DNA of 64,000 nt from the NCBI GenBank assembly GCA_920105625.2, contig OV050030.1, forward strand, positions 65,074,406-65,138,405. The letters are read 5' to 3'. Positions within the stretch are counted from its first letter, which is position 1. The number at the start of each line of letters is the position of its first letter. The position numbers and the translations under genes were made by a program. The stretch is from Clusia tigrina (Eukaryota; Arthropoda; Insecta; Diptera; Clusiidae). The notes below the pieces were generated by a model. The model worked only from the letters and a program-made list of their open reading frames with translations, had not been told where the DNA came from and searched no databases. Positions 44,759-55,439 of the stretch are shown here, piece by piece.

Positions 44759-45639
44759 CCATTTGCAATGCTAGTTACATCGTGGCGATGTAAATTTTAT
44801 GCAGATATGTAAATTAAGAGCACATCTAGGGTAAATTTCGGTAGAGTACACTGAGTTGACTATAATGGAGGGATGCGTGTTATTTATCGTCCCTATTTCT
44901 TGTGAATTGCTTTGCAACGTCAATATACTAATTTATATAATAATAGATGCGGTCCGCTGCGCTTCGCTACCCCCACCATCTTTTTATTGAAACGAAAGAA
45001 GTTTATTATTTGTTTGATTTTATTTTTAATAAAAAAAAATGAAATTGAAACGAATAAATGATGAAAAGGAATGAATGCACATACATTATTGGAATGCTCG
45101 GGGAAAAACAATGTTTTTGGTTTTAGCATGCGGAGCATAAATGAAAAGATCGGTGGGTTTTACGAGTTACGAACTCGCAACATGAAGTTGACTATGGGTG
45201 AAACATGGACATTAGATGACCACCGCAAGAACAACAAAAACCACACCAGCAGCAGCAGTAGAATGTCCACAAGTAATCACAGAACAGTGGAAACAGAATA
45301 TTACGCACCACTACAAAAAACGACAACCATAAGAGAAAAAAACGACAACATAAAATACAATACCAACACCAGCAGCCGCAGTAGAATATTCACAGGCAAT
45401 CACAGAACCATTACATTAGACGATCACCACAAGAAAATACAAAAACAGCAGCAACAATAAATACAATAACAACACAAGCAGCAGCAGGAGAATATACAAC
45501 AACCAAAACTAATATCCACACGTTAGGGTTCTCACTCGTTTCCTTGTCCAACTACAACAAAGTCTGACCATTCAATGTGTGTCAGAATATTGTAAGTACA
45601 GAGAGAATATGATACAATTTAAATGACGTTTAAAGCAAA
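44759..45639. other. Unassigned region with degenerate CAG/asparagine-histidine repeats
   Basis: A 129-codon frame (45071-45460, ATG at 45071) has two diverged copies of one unit: a TLDDHRKNNKNHTSSSS then STSNHRT segment, and a NTNTSSRSRIFTGNHRTITL then DDHHKK segment. At DNA level these are cagcagcag-containing tandem repeats extending to about 45500. It looks like an expanded minisatellite rather than a conserved gene. The remaining part is non-coding. Confidence 0.4.
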
Positions 45640-45697
45640 ATGATTGGGCACAATTAGTGCATTGGTGGTAGGGCTTGAGGATCCTTAAAATTTCCGC

Positions 45698-47203
45698 CTA
45701 CCTCATCCAGGTGATCCTGTAGCGACTTGTGTGTTGGTTGATCATGCCGCCCACTTTATTGGTCAATAGCCTTATCGTCTGACCAATTTCGAGACTGCAC
45801 GTTTGATAACTGCAGATTGAGTACGAATCGTGGCAACTCTCACCAAGTTGTCTCCTAAAGTATGAATTTCGAAAACACGACCCAACAACCATTGTTATGG
45901 GGGGTTTCGTATAAGCACCAAGTCGTCGGATTTTAGATTGGTTTTAGTTTGAGGCCATTTGTAGCGCACTTGTAACTCATGAAGATATTCGCAATTCTAG
46001 CGCTTCCAAAAATCTTGTTGCATTTGTTGAAGCTGCTTCCACCTGGTGAGTCGGTGAGTATTAAAGTCAATTAAGTTAACCTCAGGTGGCATTGTCATTG
46101 GGCCGCCTACCAAAAAGTGACCCAGGGTCAGAGAGGTGCAATCGGTCGTGTCGTCAGAGAGCGCTGACAGCAGCCTAAAGTTAAGTACAGCTTCATCTTG
46201 CTTTAATACGGTGAAGAATTCCTCGAAAATTAAGAACGCATCACCAATGGTTTTAGCACCCGCTTCCCAGATGCTTCCGAAATTTGGCTATCCGGGCAGG
46301 ATGAACTGTCATGAGATCCCTTGGCATGAGGCCATTTGTGCGGTGGCATCGAGTTGATTTTTAAAGGTTTTAGAATCATCTTTCAGTATGGTGTTTGCGC
46401 CAACAAAAGTTGTTGCTCAGTCGCTGTAGATATGCTTGCTGTATCCCCATGATGCAGCGCAGATACCGGCGCAGAGCGACTAGAAAACATACGGTCGTCA
46501 TGTCGCTTACAAGCTCCAGATGTGCGGCGCGTATAATGAAACACACAAAAAGCACAACATACTATTCATAGCTTTTATGTCCTTTACCTTTCGATGTAGG
46601 GTCCAGCCTAATCTAGACCACAATATTGAAAAGGTTTTACGGGACCTCAAGGATGTACAGGGATCCCAATATTTGATTTGCAACAGTGGACTGTTGTCGG
46701 ATGCATTTGATGCAGTGGTCAATATAGGATAAGATGCGCGGTATGTCAATCAGCCAATAACGAACATCGAACAGGGGATTGAGCTTCAGCAAAGGACTTT
46801 TCTGCTGATGGGCTTGCCCTGAAGTATACAGAAAATTTCATTAAAAAAATTTACGTTTAGAACATACCTTACCCAAAATTAGAATGCAGAGTTGTCATCT
46901 CATTCTCGGAGCGATGAATCGTCTACACCATCTAGTGACTACCAGAAGTGTATTCAGCTTTGAATATTTGTGTAGGAGGTTTGGAAGCTCGTTCCTTGGA
47001 TTTTGGTGACATGGAACTGCATGTAGAACGACTACGTTTTTTCTGTCAGGTCCGCTGTGCAGTGGAGCAGGTTGCTTTGGCCATAGAGTATCATCATGGT
47101 GCAGCCATGATTGTTCTGACCACCATATGTCAAGGTCGGCTAGTTCTGACGGGAATATTCCACGTGATGCTATATAAGCGTTCTCGAAGGCACGTATCGC
47201 CAC
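45698..47203 (-). pseudogene. BEL2 integrase and C-terminal region
   Basis: From the 3' side of RNase H: FENAYIASRGIFPSELADLD and SELADLDIWWSEQSWL (pre-integrase), then a zinc region relic with CIKCIRQQSTVANQILGSL. The core follows in changing frames with VVLFVCFIIRAAHLELVSDM and TTVCFLVALRRYL. After another frame change come a C-terminal block with YLHELQVRYKWPQTK, DDLVLIRNPP and, finally, FEIHTL- and VRVATIRTQS-like segments near 45850. Catalytic residues are partly obscured by frameshifts. Non-functional. Confidence 0.75.
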
Positions 47204-47210
47204 GAGTCAA

Positions 47211-48940
47211 TTATATTTGAGTGACTCTATTGGCGATGTACTGCTTGTGTTTTCCGGGATTCGAACGTATCCAACAGAGCACTGTTCTGGCATCGGACCA
47301 ACAAAACGTTTTAATTGACGGTAATTGTAGAGCTTGCAGTGCCTTGGTGGTAACCTTTGCAGCAAGCAATGCGCCCTTAAGCTCCAAGCATTGCACAGAT
47401 ATCTTCTTTAACGGTGCCATTTTAGTTGTTGCGATAAGTACGGACACTTTTCGTGTAGTACTTCCACACGCAAATATGCAAGAGCGGCATATGCAGCGTT
47501 GGATGCGTCCGTAAATAAATGTAGCTGAGAGCTTGCAGAGGAAGGTGAAGATGATACCCATCTAGGCACCTTGATGTTTTCGATAAGTGGCAGCTCATCA
47601 CGAAATTTTATCCAGTTTTGCTGATGTGGTGCTGGTGTTGGGATCGTCCAATTTACAACCATATAACCAGAGTTGGTGCGCCATAATTTTAGCAGTAATT
47701 GTAATCATTGCAAGTAAACAAGTAGGATCGTATATTCGGCAAATATCGGAAAACTGTTGGCGTTTTGTTATTTCACCAGCAAGTGGCATGATATTGTAGT
47801 CGATAGTATGAGTGTTGCGATACCAATTGATGCCAATAGCTCTTGCTTCCTTGTCTAAATAAAGATAGCAGCATATAATACTGCGGCGGAATTGCGATGC
47901 ATTCGACCTCCACTTTCAAAGCAGAAACCCGCCAGATCCAAGTAGGTTTTGAAGTTGATCTTGAAGCTCGAGTGCAGTTTGCTCAGTATCTGCTCCATGG
48001 AGGCAATCATCCATGTAGAAACATTCGCGAAGTACTCGTGATGCTTGCGGGTATGTTGTTTCTTCCTCTTTGGCTATTGTGTGAAGAACTTTTATATTTA
48101 AGTAGGGTGAGCAATTGAAACCATATGCTACAGTTAGAAAGTGAAATATATCTACGACACCATCCTTGTTATGCCAAAATATGCGCTGCATATCACCGTC
48201 GGCAGAATCAACCCACATTTGGCGATAGCATTTTTCTATATAAGCCATAAACCCAATACGATGCGTTCGCAATTTCATTAAAAGGGATGTTAGATCGTTC
48301 TGTAGTTTAGGACTCACGTGAAGGCAGTCGTTGAGCGTGATACCAGATTTTGGTTTTCTTGCTGCATTGAAAACTACTCTCAGTTTTGTTGCGGAGCTAG
48401 ACTCTTTGTAAACACCATGATGCGGAATTTAACATACCTGTTTTGGCTCGACTTCTTGCGCGACCTGTTCCATGTGTCCTAGGCGCTGGTATTAGGCCTT
48501 AAAATTCTCTTATAGTGCATGCATTTTTGGGTATTTTACGAGATGATTCTGATAAGCGAAAAGTTTCAAAACATCAGCTTTTCTGGCATACAGCTCGGCT
48601 AAGCCACTTGTGTTCTTAAATGGAGAGCGAACTACAAAACGACCTTCGTTATTGCGGCGAGTAGTTTGTAGGAAATATTCTTCGCAGTGTGACTCGTTTA
48701 GTTTTATCGTAGAGTGGCGCGAAACGTCTTCGCCTTAGATAAACTTCCACATATTCTGAGCTAAATCAGTTAATTCTGAATACGTCGAGGCACAACAGGT
48801 TGTCTCCAACTGTAAAGTGTCTGGTTTTGGCAAGCGGCCGTAAATGACCCATCCCACATGGGAATTTTGTGCAACAGGTGCACTCTCCGAAAATTGCTTG
48901 ATACCATTGTCTACCAGGTCTCCATATTGGTTGGCACCCA
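47211..48940 (-). pseudogene. BEL2 reverse transcriptase and RNase H
   Basis: Starting near 48940: HVGWVIYGRLPKPD, HCEEYFLQTTRRNNEGRFVV, LGHMEQVAQEVEPKQ, then TKLRVVFNAARKPKSGITLN. The open part at 48317-47916 reads MAYIEKCYRQMWVDSADGDM, FLTVAYGFNCSPYLNIKVLH, and RECFYMDDCLHGADT, the YMDD-type motif C. RNase H is seen at 47662-47408, with LHLFTDASNAAYAALAYLRV (first Asp, DAS). The ending WSDARTVLCWIRSNPGKHKQ at 47211-47320 is the BEL signature for the RNase H end. Frame breaks occur between these parts. Confidence 0.85.
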
Positions 48941-48949
48941 GTATGAGAT

Positions 48950-49560
48950 CTATGGACCCGGCTTGTAAAATGTTGGGTCAGCTAAATCTAAATCCATAAA
49001 TTCACCAAATTCCCTGGGATCGATCCGATTTCTAGGCATCAGGTGCCCTAATCTTGACAATATAAGCGCAGTACAATTTAAAATCATGCCTGTTTTCTGA
49101 GAGAGCCCACAGAAATTTGGACTAGGCCCGTAGATGTCCGAACAGCTGATCCCCCTATTCCAGTTACGGGGACGCGAAGCCATATACGGCATAAATGCAA
49201 TTATTGTACTGCAAATTCACTGATGAATGACGCTTCTGATCCGTTGTCCACTAACGCGCATAGTTGTAGATTATGTCCCGTTGCAGCAAGTACTCCAAAG
49301 CATGCTGTGGCGATCATTACAGGTGTAAGTGGCGCTAGTGACTCACCTGCTGTTATTTGAGTTTCGGAATTGGTATTGGCAGTGTACGAGTTGGTTGCGG
49401 TAACGCTGCCCGGCTGCACGCCTACCGCGTCATGTATATATGTATGATGCTTTGCTTTGCATTAGAGACACACACATTTTGACGGTCAATCAATTTGCGT
49501 ATGATCGCCTTTGAAGCAGGTCTTGCACAATTTTGTTTCTGTTACAAATTTTAGTTTATC
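48950..49560 (-). pseudogene. BEL2 zinc knuckle and aspartic protease
   Basis: Minus-strand sequence near 49450-49540 encodes a CCHC-type knuckle (KLCKTCFKGDHTQID, followed by KCVCL). The frame at 49419-49201 carries LQLCALVDNGSEASFISEFA, a retropepsin-type site with DNGS where DSGS is usual. The Ser to Asn change at that place is expected to reduce activity. The next frame, 49192-48950, has the conserved post-protease part (GISCSDIYGPSPNF; LADPTFYKPG). Confidence 0.75.
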
Positions 49561-49582
49561 AGCTGGTGTGGATTCACGAAAG

Positions 49583-50457
49583 TCATTGAAATACATTAGA
49601 ATATGATTGCCAAAATCTCAGACATGTTTTGAAAATAGATTGGTGACTGCGAATAGATTGCGTTGACGTCGCTGTCTTCGTAAGTATGTCTTTCGGACTT
49701 CCTTTTGGTATGTCTGTCGCCTCCAACCTTTGTATGCGGTTTTCAAAAATTTCACATTTTCTTCGTATTTTGGAAGTTCGTTGGGTGAACTTAGAGACAT
49801 TTCCCAGTCCTTCAGAATACGAACCAGTCGTCCCATTGTAATATCGGTCGCTCCAATTGTGAGAGCGCGTGAACAGCTTCAGTGGTGCCATCAACAAATT
49901 TCCTCAACGACGCAGCAAATTCAGTGGTCATTGTTGGTACGCAAGTACGATTTTACAAGACGGCGTTTGTTGTCGTAGAACTGTTTAAGAATGTCCCAAG
50001 CAATATTCCAATTGTTTTCCACTACTGATCGATTGCGTAAGAGCACTTCTGCTTCACTTTGCAAGCTGCTTTTGAGATAATGCAATCGCTGTACGTTAGA
50101 AAAAGACGTATCGTTTCTCACGCATGTTGTGAATACGTCTTTGAAATTCAACCATTGCTGAAAAGTACAGTCAAACTTCAGCAATTCAATTTTCGGCAAA
50201 ATGGATTGTGGCACGTGTGAATGACCGTGTAACGTTAGGTTAGGTATAGACTGTCCAAGAGACTCGGTGCATGTTGTGGTCAAGTAATCGACCATGTCGT
50301 TGAGCTCCCCTAAAGCTTCGCAATAATCAGACTTAGTTGACGTAATACGATTACCGTTGCGGAACATTTGTAATTCTGCTTTTTTATCATCATCATCAGC
50401 CATAACCCTAATCTCATCATATGCTGCAGTATAGCGCGACCAATATTTCTCCAACAA
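49583..50457 (-). pseudogene. BEL2 Gag
   Basis: From 50457: LEKYWSRYTAAYDEIRVMAD, a LPKIELLKFDCTFQQWLNFK motif and FSNVQRLHYLKSSLQSEAEV, typical of the Gag-like region of BEL/Pao (the DUF1759 type). The sequence continues with WNIAWDILKQFYDNKRRLVK and, after a frameshift near 49910, a segment on helical sequence (TMGRLVRILKDWEMSLSSPN). No clear start of the original gene; an in-frame ATG exists at 50457 but the homologous region may start further upstream. Confidence 0.82.
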
Positions 50458-50569
50458 ATTTCTGTGCGCACAAGGAGCCTTTTGTTTGCTTTTGTTTAGC
50501 TGTTTTACTCGTTACTGCAGAGAAATTCTGGATTGATTTTGTTAATTAAAAATTTGTTTTCAATTTGTG

Positions 50570-50740
50570 TTTTGAATTTCAAGTACTTGAACTGGGAATT
50601 CACGATGATTAAATGTTAATTGCAGATTTTAATTTGAATTTGAGGTTTTGAATTTTCAGTACTTGAACTGAAAATTCACGGCGAAACAAAATTGAAGTTA
50701 ATTTAAAACTGACATTCTAGTACTTGAACTAGAAAACCAC
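50570..50740. repeat. Three hairpin repeats with invariant loop tacttgaa
   Basis: Three units near 50575, 50651 and 50714. Unit 2 is a perfect 9-bp stem (aattttcag and ctgaaaatt) around tacttgaa at 50660-50667. Unit 3 is ttctag with ctagaa around the same eight bases at 50721-50728. Unit 1 pairs less well around the same loop. Each is followed by cacg-gaa-like bases. They lie upstream of BEL2 gag, in its presumed leader. Confidence 0.75.
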
Positions 50741-51239
50741 GAAGAAATGGTAATTCAATATTTGTTCTTTTAGAGTTCTAATTTTGAACTGACTTAATTA
50801 AATCATTGCTTGCGTTTTTATACAAAATTAACATGTCAAAATCCATAGCAATACTATATAATACATATAATACATATGATCAGTAATACTGCAGTTCGAT
50901 GCAAGTTTCACAACATATTTGCTAGAGTAGCATATTATCATGAGACTAAAACAGCAAACAAACGTGTCGAATTTCCGTCTGCTTAATGTGCAAGAGAATT
51001 TAAACTGTTGTTATGAAAAGTGCACTTCATTTATTATTGATGCAAAGAATAAATTGAGCAGAAATAAAAATTGCAGTTTTAAACAATATTAAAAAATATC
51101 GAATTACAATATATGAACAATAACAGATTTGTATAACGCTTCTTCTTTTGCTATTGGCATTATTGCTATTTATGCGAATATTATTAATTTTATATACTTT
51201 CGAAAGCAAATTTTTTGCAGTCAAGCCTAGTGCTATTAC
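50741..51239. other. AT-rich interval, no gene seen
   Basis: No coding motif or matched repeat. It contains short ataatacata runs. It may include the remains of the BEL2 5' LTR, but no TG...CA boundary with a second copy could be found. Confidence 0.4.
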
Positions 51240-52818
51240 AAAGTTTTGGTTGGTTGATGTTGAGAAGCATTATAATCCGCGCTCCAATTTTTAGCTGCAA
51301 AACGTCTTCCTGGCATATCAAGGGAGTTTAAAAATTAGGTGGGATAATTCACCAACTCATCCTGATTCATGATGATATCCACTGATTAGAATGTGAATTA
51401 TGAACCTAGTATTTCATTTAAAATAACTTCGTTAAGATTACAGAGAACTTTGCTTTTTCCGGCCAGTAGTGCTCGCTTGCTTAACCAAGCATAATTTTTG
51501 TACTGTTGTGTTATATTTGGAAACATGCTATGACTCAGTTCTTCTTTTGATTGAGTGAAACGGCAAAAATCGTTTGGTAGTATTATCATACCTGTATTCC
51601 TGTCGACTGCCATTGTACCATCACCAATTTTCCACAATTGCTTCTAAAATTTAGCTGCTGATGGATCGTTTTGTAATTGAAGTCGTACGTTTGTTTTTAG
51701 TGTGATTATTCTTACATTTTTCCACAGAAATGAAGAATTCAAGCATATGTTTATTTCATCGGTAGCAGAAAGTTTAGAAATGACTGGTAAAGTTTGTCTT
51801 AAGTCTCCAGCTAACAGTGTCAAGATATTTCATTGTTCTATCCAATGCTTCTAATGATTTTTTGTTACCCATTGGGCATTCATCCCAAATGATTATCGCA
51901 CAGTGTTGCGTTTAGTTATGATATATGTAGGATTGTCATTTGTCTGCATATTCAAGGGCAGTTTATGTGCAGAGTGTGCCGTTCGACCGCCATTCAATAA
52001 AGTAGCAGTCAATGCCAGTGCTAGTTTACATTGCGATCGTAGCGTTCCCAGTATCAAGAATGTTTTACCAATTCCACCAGGCGCGTCCAAAAAGTGCATT
52101 ACACCACTTTCATCGTTAACAACATGTATAATCGTTTCGTATGCATGCTTTCATTCATTGTTCAATATTGTTATTTGGTGAGGAGTAGATGAAACTACGC
52201 ATCGGCAAGTGGAGCCTCCCAGAGTGAGTCATCTTCCAGTAAAAGCAATCGTTGGTACGTATCATGATATGTTGCACACAATAGTCTATCAACTGTTTCA
52301 AGACTTTGAAATTACGTTGGACCACGAAGGATAACCAACAATAAACGCATATAAAAACACGCAGAATTGTTGTGTGAACTGTGTAAATACGTCCCAAAGC
52401 ATCTGTCGAGAACACATTTGGCTAGCCATTAATAGGTTTTCCTTGCTTATGTCTTTGAAACCTTTTTTTTATCCCAAGTATAATATTGCGGTACTTCTGA
52501 TAATAACCACGTGCTAGCGAATGTATCTGATGTACACAATTTCAAATCCTGCCACGGGCTTGGTCTCCAAAATGCTTCTTTCTAAAAAATATAAAAATCC
52601 TCCACACTACCTCATTACTGCTGACACTATTAATAATATTTAAAGATGTACTTTATGGACTTTACCGAATTACAATACTCCACGTTAATGTGGGCTTTGT
52701 AAGTTTTGGTCAAAATCGAATCCAACGATTATCAACTTCAATGTATTGATCTCTCATTTTGATAAATGCTGATTTTCCGTTATCCTCTGTCAACCGGCGT
52801 CGTTATAAAGTGTATCTA
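51240..52818 (-). pseudogene. Second Helitron: Rep C-terminal part and helicase, decayed
   Basis: Minus-strand blocks follow the order of the Helitron at 18215-22974. Near 52560-52440 is LLSEVPQYYTWDKKK; at 52415-52155 ALGRIYTVH starts a block; at 52099-51893 HFLDAPGGIGKTFLI is Walker A, followed by GGRTAHSAHKLPLNM; at about 51830-51790 is a LLAGDLRQTLPVIS motif III; at 51637-51398 IGDGTMAVDRNTGMI precedes an element NYPTEFLNSL-type block that ends near 51300. The HUH nuclease motifs are missing, indicating a deletion between the Rep N-terminal part and this block. From 52292 on, this sequence is included in the tandem duplication. Confidence 0.8.
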
Positions 52819-53438
52819 TCATTGTATCATATCGTCTATATTACATTGTGGTACAGTGTATCTTCTGGCGTGCTGTCCAGCGGGTGTTTTATCAGCTCTT
52901 ATGACAATTCTACGATTATCCGACGGCATTCTTTCCAATGCCATTATAAAGAAAGTCACCAATTCGTTGTGCTGATAAAATAATCTTGTAAGACAGTAAT
53001 TATTTCTCTTCGTACGTTCGGAGAAATAGAACACCGTTGATCAATTTCATCTTTGGAACTTTCCAGAAAATAAATTTGAAAAAACTGATGAGAACTATCT
53101 GTAAATTGCAATAACGATCCGACTCTGTTGTACAACTGACCTTGAATCTTGATATTAAAAGATGTTAAGTTAAAATTTTTGTAAACATTGCAATTGTCGG
53201 TTATTTCTTCGATTACCTTAAATGTTGCCATGAAATTATCCCTGATAATATTTGTTGCACCAAAAGAAGACATTTGAAAACATGGATTGTATGCCTGAAT
53301 ATTCTTTAAAAAAGGCTTTGATTCTGGTGATGTTCCCATTTGCACAGCACAATCCTGGTGTTTCAGTGCTGAATTTGAGTGCCTTGCAATGTTCAGAAAC
53401 TTTGTTCATTGAACCAACGTTCACATATTTGTGAGAAC
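52819..53438 (-). pseudogene. Second Helitron N-terminal region, unit A
   Basis: In the minus strand: SMNKVSEHCKALKFSTETPG, LCCANG, FQMSSFGATNIIRDNF, QGQLYNRVGSLLQF, IRADKTPAGQHARR. Each has a close counterpart in 18700-19330. Unit A lacks about 50 bp (the LNCPPEPLHSLVS part) that unit B retains at about 58840-58890, and keeps about 28 bp (DYFISTTNW part) missing from unit B. A mariner interrupts this region at 53441. Confidence 0.88.
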
Positions 53439-53440
53439 TA

Positions 53441-54699
53441 CGAGGTTTGTTCAAAACGTATCACGAATTTCATGTTTTTTCAAGAATTATTTGTTTATTC
53501 ATTAATATCTATTTTATCTCCTTCAAACATTATACACTTGTGATAACGATTTTTCCAATCCTCGAAGCATTTTGGAAAATCATTTTTTGTGATCTTGTTT
53601 AGCTCCTCCTTCGATGCCGTCTTTATCACCTCAATCGTGGAGTAGCGTCGTCCTTTCATGGGCCTTTTCAGTTTCGGGAAAAAGAAAAAGGCACAGCTGG
53701 CCAGGTCTGGGGAATACGGTGGCTGCGGCATTATTACAGTCTTGTTTTTTTCCAAAAATTCGCGCACAAGTAATGATGTGTAAGCAGGTGCATTCTCATG
53801 ATGCAAAAGCCAATTTTTGTTCTTCCACAAATCCGAGCGTTTCTGCAATCGCCAGTAAATTGCGCATTACTTGAATATAATATTCCTTATTGACCATTCT
53901 ACCCTGCGGCAATAATAAATAATGCACCATCCCACCTACAATGAAAGAAAACTGTCAGCAAAACCTTCACATTCGACCGAACTTGGCGTGCTTTTTTTGT
54001 CTTGGCTCATGCGGCAGGTTCCATTGGGATGATTGAACTTTGGTTTCTACGTCATAACCATAGACCAGTTCGACACCAGTTATGACTCTCTGCAGCAAAT
54101 TTGGGTCGTCACGGACAGATTACAACAGCTTCTGAGCAATGTTAATGCGATGCTGTTTTTGGTCGAAATTCAGTAACTTTTGGTCATAATCGAATAACAT
54201 GAGCCATTCGATATATTTAGGTTCTCAGCAACTTCTCTGACAGAGATTCGACGATTGGCCAACACTAGTTTCTTTCCTTCATTAATATTTTAGTCTGTTG
54301 TTGACGTGCTCTGGCGTCCGGAACGCTCTTCTTCGCTCACATCTTCTCGGCCCTCTGAAAACATTTTGTACCACCGACAAACGTTGCTTTTGTCCAAAGT
54401 AGCTTCGCAGTATGCAACAGTCAACATTCGGAATACTTCCGCTCACTTTGTGTTGTTTTTCACACAAAATTTTATACAAATTCTTTGCTCCATTTTTCGG
54501 GATAGACAAATATCGAAGACAAGCTAAAACACGTCCACGCACAAAAGCTGTCAAAAACTGACTGTACATTCAAAATGGCCGAGATTGTTAACATAAGTGA
54601 GGGTCATGAGCACCAACATAACGCCACAAAAGGATCGAAAATCGAACATCCGTAGCCCGAGAAAATTCTAAATTCGCGATACTTTTTGAGCAAACCTCG
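53441..54699 (-). mobile_element. Mariner element inserted in the Helitron, unit A
   Basis: Inverted ends cgaggtttgttcaaaacgta at 53441 and the complement of tttttgagcaaacctcg at 54683-54699, with TA at both flanks (53439-53440 and 54700-54701). Total 1259 bp, near full length for a mariner. The Helitron reading frame continues on the far side (54702-54870: NRAAFNYDSQVDY), so the insertion point is certain. Confidence 0.93.
53495..54496 (-). pseudogene. Mariner transposase, frameshifted, unit A
   Basis: Begins near 54494 with MEQRICIKFCVKN, continues through VFRMLTVAYCEATLDKSNV and a REDVSEEERSGRQ segment, NRRISVREVAENLNIS, and after several shifts ends in the open frame 53848-53495. The last part reads [39 protein letters not shown] and FPKCFEDWKNRYHKC. 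The second catalytic Asp (HHDN in active mariners) is E here, and the residue after SPDLAP is also altered. The copy is inactive. Confidence 0.88.
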
Positions 54700-54701
54700 T
54701 A

Positions 54702-54870
54702 TAATCTACTTGACTATCATAGTTGAATGCAGCACGATTGAAACTTATACGTGCTCGATTGTCAGTGTTCCTTGCTTCTCGTAACCGAGAACGTGACCGC
54801 GCACTGCATTTTCGATCATCTTGTATTCGCTGTGTGCGCTGTACTTAACTTTATTCTATTCTGGCAGCAG
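54702..54870 (-). pseudogene. Second Helitron, extreme N-terminal part, unit A
   Basis: Minus-strand AARISFNRAAFNYDSQVDY-type sequence, with an arginine-rich part before it (RSRSRLREARNTDNRARIS), corresponds to RERIDLKLAAFHYNRDDDY in the first Helitron. It is separated from 52819-53438 only by the mariner. Confidence 0.75.
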
Positions 54871-55439
54871 CTTGCCTCCTGGCATTAGTAGATTGTAAGA
54901 CTAAATTCTCTGGACATTATGCTCAAAAATACTGGCTAAATAAATAACTAAATTTTCATTATCCACATATGTACATCTACAACACCACAAAAAATGCAAC
55001 CATTTCGAATTAACTTTAAACAATTTCAAATGTATTCAAGCAATTTGTTCAAGGTATTGAAAAACTCAAAATGACAAAAAAAACTCATACATAACTATTT
55101 ATTGCACTCATAACAAGACGTAGACATTGTTTATATACCGATCAGTTGGTTTACTAATCGGTTGCCGATTCCTTGGGTGCAATACCGAATGATCGTTATG
55201 ACTTCAAGTGCAATACTGATGTCTGATGTCTCTTTGGGTACAGTACCGAAAGAATGTTGTAGCTAATCAAGTAGTATTCTTGAATTAACCTTGTGGTTGA
55301 TATTGGCAAGAAAGGAAAATACTGTTGATTGTTTGACTTCAAAAGTATATCTCCATTTTAATTTAATTATTGATTGAATTTATATCATAACTTTGCATAT
55401 TCTACAAAATTAAATATATATTGGGTCTGCAATTATGTG
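54871..55439. other. Non-coding interval with caataccgaa repeats, unit A
   Basis: Between the Helitron N-terminus and BEL3. It has a short direct repeat of ttgggtgcaataccgaa and ttgggtacagtaccgaa with gacttcaagtgcaatactga between. The 5' end of the Helitron should lie here; I could not place a TC terminus with confidence. Confidence 0.45.

Larger units (their letters stand above)
45640..50457 (-). mobile_element. BEL/Pao retrotransposon, all domains present but decayed (BEL2)
   Basis: Minus-strand order gag, zinc knuckle, protease, reverse transcriptase, RNase H, integrase and C-terminal domain matches the BEL/Pao plan. Frame breaks are frequent. I did not find paired LTRs; the sequence on the 5' side (50458-50760) has a structured leader. 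Coding length of about 4.8 kb is close to a complete element. Confidence 0.88.

Noticed and set aside
54306..54527. 73-codon plus-strand frame (and its copy at 59866-60087)
   Set aside because: Antisense to the N-terminal part of the mariner transposase.
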